A program made the translations under genes and the position numbers. Source: an uncultured Prevotellaceae bacterium (GTDB taxonomy: Bacteria; Bacteroidota; Bacteroidia; Bacteroidales; Bacteroidaceae). From it: a stretch of DNA of 64,000 nucleotides. Under the pieces are notes generated by a model. That model did not search any database. It was not told where the DNA came from and saw only the letters and a list, made by a program, of their open reading frames with translations. The stretch spans positions 18,996-82,995 of the forward strand of contig UQST01000008.1 of the NCBI GenBank assembly GCA_900543815.1, in the 5' to 3' direction. Positions 1 through 8,826 of this stretch are shown one piece after another (within the stretch, counting starts at the first letter, position 1; the number at the start of each line of letters is the position of its first letter).

Positions 1-551
1 TAGTAGGACTTCACCTGGCAGTCCATTCCAGGGTTGGCCTTCACATAGTCGGCCTCGATGGCTGCACAGATGCTGTCGGCCTTGTCGCGGTCGATATGGC
101 GTGCCTCCTCGGTGGGATTGGCCTTGTAGATGCTGTCGAGGGCCGTCATCACGCGTGCGGTACACTCCTCGGTGCGCACCAGGAACTTGACAAAGAGTCC
201 CTCGGCAGGGCGTTCCTCGCTGCGCTTGTGCGCCACGAAACCATTGGTGAGGATGTCATCCTCGGGGGTGGAGAGCGCCTGGATGGCTCCGTAGCCGCAG
301 TGATGATTGGTAAACACGAGTCCGTCTGGACTCACCACCACGCCTGAGCAGAAGTCACCAAAATCGACCACTGCGTCCTTCAGGCTCTCGCCATTGGGGT
401 TATACAACTCATTGGGACCCAACTGCAAGCCCAGCTGCTTCATGGTCTGGGCTGTCTTCCCGTCAATGCGGCTCAGCATCCACATGCCCTCATCGGCGTG
501 TGCCGCCAGGCTGAGAACTGCCAGAAGCAGCATTGCAAACTGTTTCTTCAT
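1..551 (-). CDS. S46-family dipeptidyl-peptidase, N-terminal part (truncated by window edge)
   Basis: The first 183 residues are present; the rest lies beyond position 1. A signal peptide (MKKQFAMLLLAVLSLAAHA) precedes the mature start DEGMWM, typical of DPP7/DPP11-type S46 serine peptidases of Bacteroidales. The segment FTNHHCGYGAI around residue 85 carries the family's catalytic His in its usual setting. These periplasmic enzymes remove dipeptides from oligopeptides and feed amino-acid fermentation. The Ser and Asp of the triad are not visible, so DPP7 and DPP11 specificity cannot be separated. The family call is strong. Confidence 0.9.
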   Translation of the reverse strand, partial: MKKQFAMLLLAVLSLAAHADEGMWMLSRIDGKTAQTMKQLGLQLGPNELYNPNGESLKDAVVDFGDFCSGVVVSPDGLVFTNHHCGYGAIQALSTPEDDILTNGFVAHKRSEERPAEGLFVKFLVRTEECTARVMTALDSIYKANPTEEARHIDRDKADSICAAIEADYVKANPGMDCQVKSY

Positions 552-682
552 ACAGAATATGCCTTTGAAATGTTATTTGTTCGGTTATACGGAAGGCCGG
601 TATGCAGGGCGGGGCGGCTCCAGGACACAGAAACAGCAGTCCCCGTACCCAAGCACGACATACGCCCTGACGGCCTGCATGC

Positions 683-2662
683 TCACTTTTTCTTCGGACG
701 GCGGCGTGCCCATCCCTCCTCCGAGAAGTCAGGCTCATCACCCACCAGTTCACCGCGTGTGGCTGCGGGAGCCTTGTCGGGGTGCAGGAACTTCATCCAG
801 TCGTCCTTGGTGTACTTCTTGCCACGCGCTGCGGTGTAGCCACGTTCCTCGCGTGAGGGACGGCGCTTGCCGGCTCGCTCGTCGCCCACAAGCAGGTCCT
901 GGCGGCGGGGCTGACGCTCACCACGCTGGCCCCTGCCCTGAGTGCCACGCTTGCGGTCGGCCTTCGCACCACGGTCATTGCCGCTGTTGGCCTCTGGCTC
1001 ACTGCGGTCGGCCACCACGCTACGCCCCTTCACGGTCACTCCATGCTTGAGAGCCTTTATCACGCGGTCGGCATCATCCTCGGCCACTTCGACGAACGAG
1101 AAGTTGCGCATGAGGTCGATACGTCCCACGTTGACCTTTTCGCCATGCACGTTCTTATTGAGCAGTCCGATTATCTCGCGGGCGAACATGCCGTCTGTCT
1201 TGCCTACGTTGAGGAACAGACGCACGTAGCCCTCCTCGGCTGTGCGCTCACCACGACGGCGGCGGCCGCCCTGGTCACCCTTCTCACGCGACTGTTTGCC
1301 TTCGGCCACGGGTTCTATCTCGGGCGCGTTGGCATAATACTGGAGGAAGCGACCGAACTCGCGGCTCAGCACACGCTTGATGAGATCGTCCTTGTCAAGC
1401 CACTCCCAGCGCTTCTGCACTTCGTCCATGAAAGGGGCTATCTCCTCTTCATCCACCTCCACACGCTCGATGTCATCGATGACGTGATAGAGTTGCTTGG
1501 CACAGATGTCGCGTGGCTCGGGCAACGTACCCTGCTCAAACTGCTTCTGTATCTGCTTCTCGACCACACGGATGCGCGAACGCTCACGCAGGTTGATGAT
1601 GCTGATGCTGGTACCCTTCTTGCCTGCACGGCCGGTACGGCCGCTTCGGTGGGTGTAGTTCTCCACGTCGTCGGGCATTCCATAGTTGATGACATGGGTG
1701 AGGTCATCCACATCCAGTCCGCGCGCAGCCACATCGGTGGCCACCAGCAACTGGGTGCGGTGGTGGCGGAACTTCTGCATGGTGAGGTCGCGCTGCTGCT
1801 GCGAGAGGTCGCCATGCAGGGCGTCGGCATTGTAGCCATCGCGTATGAGATTGTCGGCCACCTCCTGCGTCTCGGCCTTCGTGCGGCAGAAGATGATGGC
1901 ATAGATGCGCGGGAAGTAGTCCACCACCCGCTTCAGGGCAGCATACTTGTCCTTGGCACGTACCATATAATATATGTGGTTGACATTCTCGGAGCCCTCG
2001 TTGCGGCTGCCCACCTGTATCTGGTGTGCGTCGCGCAGGTATTTCTTGGCTATGCGCTCTATCTCCTTGCTCATGGTAGCGCTGAAGAGCAGCGTTCGGT
2101 GGTCGGCAGGCACGCCCTCGAGAATGCTGTTGAGGTCGTCCTGGAAGCCCATGGAGAGCATTTCGTCGGCCTCATCGAGGATGACGCTGCTCACCTGGGA
2201 GAGGTCGGCCACCCCGCGGTTCATCAGATCAATAAGGCGTCCGGGGGTAGCCACCACGATATCCACTCCATGCTTCAGTGCACGTATCTGCGGCTCGATG
2301 CCTGCTCCGCCATACACTGCCAGCATGCTGATGTCGGGCAGATAATGCGCAAAGTCATGCAGGTCCTCGGCTATCTGGATGCACAGCTCGCGGGTGGGAG
2401 CCAATATCAAAGCCCTCACCTGCTTTCTGTCACCCTGATGTCCCTCGGCTGCCAGCAGATGGAGCAAGGGAAGGCCATAGGCCGCGGTCTTTCCCGTTCC
2501 TGTCTGCGCTAACGCTATAAGGTCTGAGTGTTGGTTATCTGACTGGGTATCCGTAAGCCACGGAATTACCTCTTCCTGTACGGGCATGGGGTTCTCATAG
2601 CCCTGCTCTGCAATGGCACGCAACAGCGCATCATTGAGTCCTAATTCTGAAAAAGTCTTCAT
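683..2662 (-). CDS. DEAD-box ATP-dependent RNA helicase with DbpA-type RNA-binding domain
   Basis: 659 residues. All core helicase motifs are seen in order: Q motif (GYENPMPVQ), Walker A (AQTGTGKT), DEAD box (VILDEADEML), SAT (LFSATM) and motif VI (HRSGRTGRAG). A degenerate RRM of the DbpA C-terminal type follows (YVRLFLNVGKTDGMF, about residues 480-560), then a basic tail ending RRRPKKK. It is probably a DeaD/CsdA-like helicase acting in ribosome assembly or RNA turnover. The start MKTFSELGL is preferred over an upstream ATG because the promoter element TACCTTTG (2678-2671) lies only 8 nt before it. This implies a leaderless or nearly leaderless mRNA. Confidence 0.93.
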   Translation of the reverse strand: MKTFSELGLNDALLRAIAEQGYENPMPVQEEVIPWLTDTQSDNQHSDLIALAQTGTGKTAAYGLPLLHLLAAEGHQGDRKQVRALILAPTRELCIQIAEDLHDFAHYLPDISMLAVYGGAGIEPQIRALKHGVDIVVATPGRLIDLMNRGVADLSQVSSVILDEADEMLSMGFQDDLNSILEGVPADHRTLLFSATMSKEIERIAKKYLRDAHQIQVGSRNEGSENVNHIYYMVRAKDKYAALKRVVDYFPRIYAIIFCRTKAETQEVADNLIRDGYNADALHGDLSQQQRDLTMQKFRHHRTQLLVATDVAARGLDVDDLTHVINYGMPDDVENYTHRSGRTGRAGKKGTSISIINLRERSRIRVVEKQIQKQFEQGTLPEPRDICAKQLYHVIDDIERVEVDEEEIAPFMDEVQKRWEWLDKDDLIKRVLSREFGRFLQYYANAPEIEPVAEGKQSREKGDQGGRRRRGERTAEEGYVRLFLNVGKTDGMFAREIIGLLNKNVHGEKVNVGRIDLMRNFSFVEVAEDDADRVIKALKHGVTVKGRSVVADRSEPEANSGNDRGAKADRKRGTQGRGQRGERQPRRQDLLVGDERAGKRRPSREERGYTAARGKKYTKDDWMKFLHPDKAPAATRGELVGDEPDFSEEGWARRRPKKK

Positions 2663-2670
2663 TTTCGCTG

Positions 2671-2678
2671 CAAAGGTA
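2671..2678 (-). promoter_or_regulatory. minus-7 element of the helicase gene
   Basis: TACCTTTG on the minus strand matches the Bacteroidetes minus-7 consensus TAnnTTTG. It ends 8 nt before the proposed ATG at 2662. Confidence 0.6.
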
Positions 2679-2720
2679 GCTATTTTTTCCTTTTCAATGC
2701 TCCATAACACAGAAAATCAA

Positions 2721-2728
2721 TACATTTG
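2721..2728 (+). promoter_or_regulatory. minus-7 element of the patatin-kinase operon
   Basis: TACATTTG matches TAnnTTTG and lies 61 nt before the ATG at 2790. It would give a leader of roughly 50 nt ending in the ribosome binding site AGGAG. Confidence 0.55.
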
Positions 2729-2789
2729 TACTTCGATTAAGGGCGCCAAGGCATATAAGGCCGTGCGCCGCACAGAACAGAGGAGAAAA

Positions 2790-3653
2790 ATGAAGAGAGG
2801 ACTGGTACTGGAAGGAGGAGGCTTGCGAGGCATGTTCACCGTGGGCGTAACCGATGTGATGATGGAGGAGGGAATAGAGTTCGACGGGATTATAGGCGTG
2901 TCGGCAGGAGCCACTTTCGGCTGTAACTTCAAGTCCCATCAGCCCTCGCGCGCCTTGCGCTACAGCATCCGCTTTCGCAACGACCGCCGTTACATGGGCC
3001 TCTATAGCCTCTTCACGAGCGGTGACTTGGTGAATGCCGAGTTCTGCTACCGCACTGTGCCCAATCAGTATGACCTTTTCGACTACGACCGCTTCGAGCA
3101 GGACCGCACCGAGTTCCAGGTTGTATGCACCGACGCACTCACCGGGCAGCCCGTGTACAAGCGGCTCGACAGCCTGCGCGGCGAGGCTATGGACTGGCTG
3201 CGCGCCTCGGCGTCCATGCCCATCGTGTCGCGTCCGGTGCATGTGGCAGGGCGCACTTTGCTCGACGGAGGCATAGCCGACTCCATCCCCCTCAAGCATT
3301 TCCAGCAGGAAGGATACGGCCGCTGTGTGGTGGTGCTCACGCAGCCCGAGGGATTTCGCAAGCATCAGACCAAGACCCTGCCCCTCTTCCGCCTGCTGAT
3401 GAAGCGCTACCCCTGCATCACGGAGGCCATGGCACGGCGGCACGTGATGTACAACGGACAGCTCGACTACCTGCACAGCCAGGAGGAGCAGGGCAATGCG
3501 CTGGTCATCTATCCCCATGACACGCTGCCCATCGGCCGCGTGCAGCAGGACAAGAAGCGCATGGAACGGGTGTACCGGATGGGGCGCGAGGCAGCCACCG
3601 AGGCTCTGCCAAGGCTCAAGGAGTTTATGAGAAAAGACCAAGGAGATGAGTAG
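2790..3653 (+). CDS. patatin-like phospholipase
   Basis: 287 residues, YjjU/RssA-like size. The oxyanion-hole motif GGGLRG is near residue 10, the nucleophile elbow GVSAG near residue 39, and the catalytic Asp motif DGG near residue 160. Together these give the Ser-Asp dyad of a cytoplasmic lipid acyl hydrolase; the substrate is unknown. The ATG at 2790 is chosen because it follows AGGAG and begins directly before the family's conserved N-terminal strand (RGLVLEGGG). The stop overlaps the start of the following kinase by 8 nt, so the two are probably co-translated. Confidence 0.9.
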   Translation: MKRGLVLEGGGLRGMFTVGVTDVMMEEGIEFDGIIGVSAGATFGCNFKSHQPSRALRYSIRFRNDRRYMGLYSLFTSGDLVNAEFCYRTVPNQYDLFDYDRFEQDRTEFQVVCTDALTGQPVYKRLDSLRGEAMDWLRASASMPIVSRPVHVAGRTLLDGGIADSIPLKHFQQEGYGRCVVVLTQPEGFRKHQTKTLPLFRLLMKRYPCITEAMARRHVMYNGQLDYLHSQEEQGNALVIYPHDTLPIGRVQQDKKRMERVYRMGREAATEALPRLKEFMRKDQGDE

Positions 3654-4590
3654 GACACGCAAGGTGATAGGGATGGGCGAGACCATCATGGACATCATAT
3701 TCCGCAACGGACAGCCCCAGGCTGCCGTCCACGGCGGGAGCAGTTTCAACAGCATAGTGAGTGTGGGGCGCGCAGGAGTGCCCTGCGTGTTTGTGGGCGA
3801 CACGGGAGCCGACATCGTGGGACGGCAGACTCTGGACTTCATGCGCGCCAACCATGTGGGCACAGACTACTGTCCCATGCGTCCCGACGTGAAGAGTGCG
3901 GTGAGCCTGGCCTATCTGGACGACAACGGAGATGCCTCGTATGTATTCTACAAGCAGAAGCCCGAGGCTCCCAAGGAGTGGACATTGCCTCAGATAGACG
4001 CTGACGACGTGCTGCTCTACGGCTCGTATTTTGCCTCGTGCCGCGGTATGAGGCCGCTGGTGGAGGACATGCTGAGCCATGCCACGGCCGAGGGAGCCAT
4101 CATCTACTACGATATCAACTTCCGCAGCAGCCACAGCCACGAGCTGGAGGCGCTCCTGCCCACCATCGAGGACAACTGCCGCAGGAGCAGCATAGTGCGC
4201 GGCAGTGCCGATGACTTCGTGGTGCTGTTTGGCGAGCGCGATGCCGCTACCATCTACGACAGGCACATAAGGAAGCTCTGCCCTGTATTCATCTGCACCA
4301 GCGGAGCCGGTGCTGTGACAGTATGTCTGCCCCACGACACCCTGCGCTTTCCCGTGCCCAGGGTGGAGGACGTGGCCAGCACGGTGGGCGCAGGCGACAA
4401 CTTCAATGCCGGACTGGCATGCAGCCTCATCTGGCGGGGCATCAGAAAAGACATGCTGCCAGCCCTCGGCAGCGAGGAGTGGCAGCATCTCCTGGCCACG
4501 GCATGCGCTTTCTCGGGCAACGCATGCCGCACCCTGGACAATTACATCAGCGTGGAATTCGGTCTCAGAGCTTCAGGTCTTCCAGTTTGA
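3646..4590 (+). CDS. PfkB-family carbohydrate kinase
   Basis: 314 residues of ribokinase fold. The N-terminal glycine-rich segment GGSSFNSIVSVGRAG is the sugar-binding signature. The C-terminal STVGAGDNFNAG holds the catalytic Asp of the GAGD anion hole. It phosphorylates a sugar with ATP, most likely fructose by size and motif spacing, but substrate cannot be fixed from sequence. It is translationally coupled to the patatin gene. Its 3' end overlaps the convergent regulator gene by 26 nt. Confidence 0.88.
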   Translation: MSRTRKVIGMGETIMDIIFRNGQPQAAVHGGSSFNSIVSVGRAGVPCVFVGDTGADIVGRQTLDFMRANHVGTDYCPMRPDVKSAVSLAYLDDNGDASYVFYKQKPEAPKEWTLPQIDADDVLLYGSYFASCRGMRPLVEDMLSHATAEGAIIYYDINFRSSHSHELEALLPTIEDNCRRSSIVRGSADDFVVLFGERDAATIYDRHIRKLCPVFICTSGAGAVTVCLPHDTLRFPVPRVEDVASTVGAGDNFNAGLACSLIWRGIRKDMLPALGSEEWQHLLATACAFSGNACRTLDNYISVEFGLRASGLPV

Positions 4591-5536
4591 CCAGCCCGTT
4601 GACGATGGCATAGATGGTGAGTCCCGCCGTGCTGTGTATCTGCAGCTTGCGACTGATGTTGCGGCGATGTGTCATCACCGTATTGACCGATATGAAGAGG
4701 GCCTCTGCCACTTCCTTGTTACTCTTCCCCTCCACCAGCTGCACTATTATCTGCTTCTCGCGCTCACTCAGTCCGTCCTGTGACGTCTGCGGGGCAGAGG
4801 GCTCCTCGCACTCCACCTTTCCCTCGGCTTCCTGCTCGCGCACCCTGCACTCCAGGCGGCGCACACACTCGGCAAAGAGCGTATCCTCCATGTGGCAATG
4901 GGTCTGCAGGTCCTCCTCAGTCATAAAGATTTCCATCAGCACCTCGCCCATGAGCTGCGCGTTACCGTCGCCCGGGTAGTACTTGATGATGATGCTCTTC
5001 AGCTCCGAGATGCTTTTCTCGATGGAGAGATGGTTGTTGTTGTGCTGGTCAGTGACGTCGGCAAAGGTCTCGCTGGGCAATTCGCCGCGCAGCAGACTCT
5101 CCACGAAGGGGTGCACATGCGTGTTCTCATACTCCATGTGGTGCGCCACCTCGGCAGCATACTCGTCATAGAACTTGAGTATGAGGAAGGCTATCTGGTT
5201 GCTGGCAGAACAGTCGAGGGCCTCGATGAGGCGGCGACGGATGTTGGGCAAGCGGAAATCCACGAAGAAGCTGTGGGAGTTCTTCAGATAGCGGATGAGG
5301 GCAGGCAGGTCCACCTGCTCCACCATATCATTGATATGAGCGCGCGAGGGGTCCTTTACATAGTTGACCACGGTGAGGAATGTGGACACATCCACACCGG
5401 CTGCCTTGCAGGTGTCTGACACGCTCTTGTCGCCAAAACCAAGGGTGATACCGAAGCGGCTCAGGATTTGCAGCATGCGGTAATCATCGCTGATTACGTC
5501 ACTCATAGGGTCGCCATCGTGATACTTCTCTGTCAT
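4565..5536 (-). CDS. YtfE/ScdA-like di-iron domain fused to LuxR-type DNA-binding domain
   Basis: 323 residues. Residues about 8-60 resemble the ScdA N-terminal domain (DUF542). Residues about 80-230 form a hemerythrin-like HHE bundle. Candidate iron ligands H88, H133, E137, H165 or H169, H213 and E217 follow the spacing of the di-iron ligands in E. coli YtfE. Residues 256-320 are a LuxR/GerE helix-turn-helix (LSEREKQIIVQLVEGKSNKE). The Cys pair in the YtfE N-domain is absent. It is inferred to be a transcription factor sensing iron, oxygen or nitrosative stress. It is divergent from the porin/imelysin cluster and may control it. The start follows from the promoter at 5568-5561. Confidence 0.82.
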   Translation of the reverse strand: MTEKYHDGDPMSDVISDDYRMLQILSRFGITLGFGDKSVSDTCKAAGVDVSTFLTVVNYVKDPSRAHINDMVEQVDLPALIRYLKNSHSFFVDFRLPNIRRRLIEALDCSASNQIAFLILKFYDEYAAEVAHHMEYENTHVHPFVESLLRGELPSETFADVTDQHNNNHLSIEKSISELKSIIIKYYPGDGNAQLMGEVLMEIFMTEEDLQTHCHMEDTLFAECVRRLECRVREQEAEGKVECEEPSAPQTSQDGLSEREKQIIVQLVEGKSNKEVAEALFISVNTVMTHRRNISRKLQIHSTAGLTIYAIVNGLVKLEDLKL

Positions 5537-5560
5537 AAACGTACTTACTTTTATTCGCCG

Positions 5561-5568
5561 CAAAGGTA
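5561..5568 (-). promoter_or_regulatory. minus-7 element of the di-iron LuxR regulator
   Basis: TACCTTTG on the minus strand fits TAnnTTTG and lies 24 nt before the ATG at 5536. It supports that start over the upstream in-frame ATG. Confidence 0.6.
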
Positions 5569-5699
5569 CGAAATTCACAGAATCAGCGATGGCCAAGACA
5601 CGTGATTCGCTCCCGAAAAGCCTCCACGACCCCAAATTTCACTATTTTTAGGTATCTGAGAACCAATGAAAGGCGATGCAAAATCACGTTTTTTGCGTA

Positions 5700-5730
5700 T
5701 TGCAGGGCTTTCCAGGTCGGTGTAATTTTG
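5700..5730 (+). promoter_or_regulatory. promoter of porin/imelysin cluster
   Basis: TTG at 5700-5702 (minus-33) and TAATTTTG at 5723-5730 (minus-7) are separated by about 20 nt, the usual Bacteroidetes spacing. The ATG at 5755 follows after 24 nt. Confidence 0.6.
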
Positions 5731-5754
5731 CACCGACAAAATCGTAAACAGCAA

Positions 5755-7194
5755 ATGAAAGGAAAGCAGAACATCGCACGGCTGGCTGTGCTCGCCCTCG
5801 CACTCTCAACGGGAGTACAGGCAAGTGCGCAGTGGAACGCCGACAGCACCGAGTATGACAGCTTCGACCGCTACCGTATAGGAGGCTACGGCGAACTGGT
5901 GGGTGCCTTCAAGAACTATGGCATCAACCGCTTCAAGGGCACCAGCAACGGCAACAGCAAGATGAAACGCAACACCATTGCCATGCCGCGCTTCGTGATA
6001 GCGGGCGACTACAAGTTCAACAAGCACTGGGCACTGGGCATGGAGATTGAATTCGAGGCCGGAGGAGTGGGCACCGAGTACGAAATCGAGAATACGGAGA
6101 ACGGCGAGTACGAGACTGAGGTGGAGAAGGGAGGCGAGGTCGCGCTCGAACAGTTCCACATCACTTACCACATGAACAACGCTTTCAATGTGCGCGTGGG
6201 ACACATGATAGTGCCCGTAGGCCTGACGAACTCGCACCATGAGCCCATCCTCTTCTTCGGCACCGTGCGCCCCGAGGGCGAGACCAGCATACTGCCCAGC
6301 ACCTGGCATGCCACCGGAGCAGAGGTGAGAGGACAGTTCGGCCGCCGGTGGGCCAGCTTTGACTACGAGGCCATGGTGGTGGCCGGGCTCAATGCCAACG
6401 GCTTCAACCGCAACCGCTGGGCCGCCGACGCCAACAACAGAATCTTCGAGGAGGACAACTTCACCAGCCCGGGCTACGTGGCGCGCCTCAATTACCGGGG
6501 CATCCCAGGCCTGCGTCTGGGCGGCAGCTTCTACTATTGCCGCAACGTGGGAAGCAATGCCGACAAGCCTCACACCTATAACTTCAAGGCCCCGGTGCGC
6601 ATCTGGAGCGTGGATGCACAGTACATGAACCGCTGGGTGGTGGCGCGTGCCAATGTGATACAAGGCCATCTCTCCAACAGTTCCAGGGTGAGCGACAAGA
6701 ACAGCAAGCTGAGCAACCTCTCACCCTATGCGCGCACGGCTCCCGTAGCCGAGAAGGCCGTGAGCTACGGAGGAGAGGTGGGACTGCGCCTGAAGGGCTT
6801 CGTGAGCTGCGACAAGATGCCCGATGTGACACCCTTCTTCCGCTATGAGTATTACAACCCTCAGGAGCATGTGGTGATGGACAAATACTGCAACACGCCC
6901 GCCGACACACGACTGAAGACCAACATGTGGGTGGCTGGCGTCAACTACCAACCGCTGCCCTACCTGGTGGTGAAGGCCGATTACACGAAGCGCAAGATAG
7001 GCGGCGGTGCCTACAACAACGAGAATGAGTTTGCCCTGGGAGTGGCATTCACAGGCTGGTTCCTGAGCGACCGCACGGTCAAGGACCTGCGTGCACGCCG
7101 CCAGCTGAAGAACCAGCAGCAGACCATCGACGAGATGAACAGCCGCCTGGAGCAGATGCAGCAGGAGATAGAGGCTCTGCGCAAGGGCAGATAA
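5755..7194 (+). CDS. outer-membrane porin with C-terminal coiled coil
   Basis: 479 residues. The signal peptide ends at ASA before QWNADSTEYD. The body has the alternating pattern and repeated GxxxP and RxGxFxxP-like segments of 16-strand OprO/OprP-like porins (for example VRVGHMIVPVGLTNSHHEP). The last about 40 residues (LRARRQLKNQQQTIDEMNSR onward) are a predicted coiled coil, uncommon for a porin. It heads a run of plus-strand genes for an imelysin, a di-heme oxidoreductase, a second porin and a cytochrome, so it may admit iron chelates or another substrate of that cluster. The solute is not known. Confidence 0.75.
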   Translation: MKGKQNIARLAVLALALSTGVQASAQWNADSTEYDSFDRYRIGGYGELVGAFKNYGINRFKGTSNGNSKMKRNTIAMPRFVIAGDYKFNKHWALGMEIEFEAGGVGTEYEIENTENGEYETEVEKGGEVALEQFHITYHMNNAFNVRVGHMIVPVGLTNSHHEPILFFGTVRPEGETSILPSTWHATGAEVRGQFGRRWASFDYEAMVVAGLNANGFNRNRWAADANNRIFEEDNFTSPGYVARLNYRGIPGLRLGGSFYYCRNVGSNADKPHTYNFKAPVRIWSVDAQYMNRWVVARANVIQGHLSNSSRVSDKNSKLSNLSPYARTAPVAEKAVSYGGEVGLRLKGFVSCDKMPDVTPFFRYEYYNPQEHVVMDKYCNTPADTRLKTNMWVAGVNYQPLPYLVVKADYTKRKIGGGAYNNENEFALGVAFTGWFLSDRTVKDLRARRQLKNQQQTIDEMNSRLEQMQQEIEALRKGR

Positions 7195-7281
7195 AACCGC
7201 CCGCCCGGCACTGCGCAGGGACAAGAGCGGAGACGCCTGCGGCACCATCGGCCACAAGGCATCGTTTCGGCCCCGACCAGT

Positions 7282-7360
7282 GCAGTGCGGTGCATCACCC
7301 GTCGCAGCACGCTGCAACGGCCAACGCAGCACGCTGCATCTCACATCGCAGCGCACTGCA
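7282..7360. repeat. 22-bp-period array, GCAG subfamily, 4 units
   Basis: Thirteen-bp cores start at 7282, 7304, 7326 and 7348, exactly 22 bp apart: GCAGTGCGGTGCA, GCAGCACGCTGCA (twice) and GCAGCGCACTGCA. The spacers are 9 bp and not conserved. The array lies in the 300-nt gap between the porin and imelysin genes. The rest of this gap is CG-rich and shows no gene. Confidence 0.9.
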
Positions 7361-7494
7361 CCCCACACAGCTACCGCCTGCCGCATCCAAGGTGCCAGTT
7401 TCCACGAGGAAGCCCGCCACGCCTGCCCGCCCCCGGCACACGGCCATCAGGCCGGACAAAGAACATTGACAACCATTAAAAAAAATAAAGAAGA

Positions 7495-8703
7495 ATGAAG
7501 AAGAACGTATTTCTGGTGGCCCTGCTGGCTATGGGCCTGACCACCTTCACCGCTTGCGATGAGGAGAACAACGAGAAGACTATCCCCGAGGGAATAGCTG
7601 ATGTGAACTTTGAAGAGGACCAGACAGTCGTGACCGACGCCAACCTGACCAACTGGGTGCAGTATAGCGTGCAGGTGGCAAACCTCCTGACCAAGGATGC
7701 CTCTGACCTGAAGAACGCCTGGACCGCCAGTTACAACGGCGGCGATGCCTACTCCGAGCAGTTCAAGAACCCGGGTCCAGGCAAGACCTTTGCCAGTTAC
7801 AGCAACTGCGTACAGCAGATCATCGAGGGCTGCGCCGACATCGCCAACGAGGTGGGAACAGCCAAGATAGGCGAGCCACGCGACCTGTGGGAGAAAGGAA
7901 GCTACAAGGATGCCGTTTATGCCGTGGAGTCCTGGTACAGCTTCCACTCTATCGACGACTACACAAACAACATCCTCTCCATCCGCAACGCGGTGTATGG
8001 CACACGCAACGGCGAGCAGGCAGCACAGTCGGTGGCTTCCTACCTGAAAGCCAACAATGTGTCGCTCTACAACAGCCTTGTCACGAAAATCAACACAGCC
8101 GTCAATGCCATCCAGGGCATCAAGAGCCCCCTGCGCAGCTACCTCGGCAGCAACACCGTGCTGGCAGCCCAGGATGCATGCTCGGCACTGGAGAAGGTGC
8201 TCACCAACGACCTCAAGCCTGTGATGATGGCCGCCAGCGAAGAGGACCTGAAGCCCATCATCATCAATTACACCGACCATGTGGTGCTGCCCACATACGC
8301 CGACCTGCTGGCCGACAACACAGCGCTGAACACCGCCATCCGCACTCTGGCCAACACCGCAGGCGAGTACCAGGCAGGCACCAAGACGGTGGCCGACGTG
8401 AACCAGGCCTTCAAGGCAGCCGCAACACAGTGGGTCACAGCCCGCGAACCGTGGGAGACCAGCGAGGCCTTCCTCTTTGGTCCTGTGGCCGACAAGGGTC
8501 TGGACCCCAACATGGACTCGTGGCCCCTGGACGTGGATGCCCTGAAGAACACCCTGGCAAGCGGCAAGTTTGACAACCTGACCTGGGAAGGCGAGTTCAA
8601 CGAGGACGATGAGACCATCGCAGCCGTGCAGAACGTGCGCGGATTCCACACACTGGAGTTCCTGCTCTTCTACAATGGCAAACCACGCACACTCAGCAAA
8701 TAA
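7495..8703 (+). CDS. imelysin-family iron-regulated lipoprotein
   Basis: 402 residues. The lipobox TTFTAC gives a lipidated Cys near residue 18. The imelysin signature GxHxxE is seen as GFHTLEF near the C terminus (about residue 384). Imelysin-like proteins (peptidase M75 family, named for a disputed peptidase activity) are periplasmic or surface proteins tied to iron uptake. They are frequently encoded beside the di-heme oxidoreductase that follows here. Iron binding is a family expectation and has not been shown here. Confidence 0.88.
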   Translation: MKKNVFLVALLAMGLTTFTACDEENNEKTIPEGIADVNFEEDQTVVTDANLTNWVQYSVQVANLLTKDASDLKNAWTASYNGGDAYSEQFKNPGPGKTFASYSNCVQQIIEGCADIANEVGTAKIGEPRDLWEKGSYKDAVYAVESWYSFHSIDDYTNNILSIRNAVYGTRNGEQAAQSVASYLKANNVSLYNSLVTKINTAVNAIQGIKSPLRSYLGSNTVLAAQDACSALEKVLTNDLKPVMMAASEEDLKPIIINYTDHVVLPTYADLLADNTALNTAIRTLANTAGEYQAGTKTVADVNQAFKAAATQWVTAREPWETSEAFLFGPVADKGLDPNMDSWPLDVDALKNTLASGKFDNLTWEGEFNEDDETIAAVQNVRGFHTLEFLLFYNGKPRTLSK

Positions 8704-8826
8704 CCCCACGCACATAATATATAAGGTGTAGCTTTAATAGTTTATAAAGAAGCGAGAATGTGGATGCGGAACTCCCCGGAGAACCGTATCCACTCTTGCG
8801 GTAAAGGAAAAAAACGTATTTTACAC

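Noticed and set aside
1043..2512. Long open frame opposite the DEAD-box helicase
   Set aside because: It is the antisense shadow of a strongly conserved gene, biased to His, Leu and Val, with no ribosome binding site or recognisable domain.
7282..7360. CRISPR array
   Set aside because: Repeat core is only 13 bp with 9-bp spacers, few units, related copies at several loci and no cas genes in the window.
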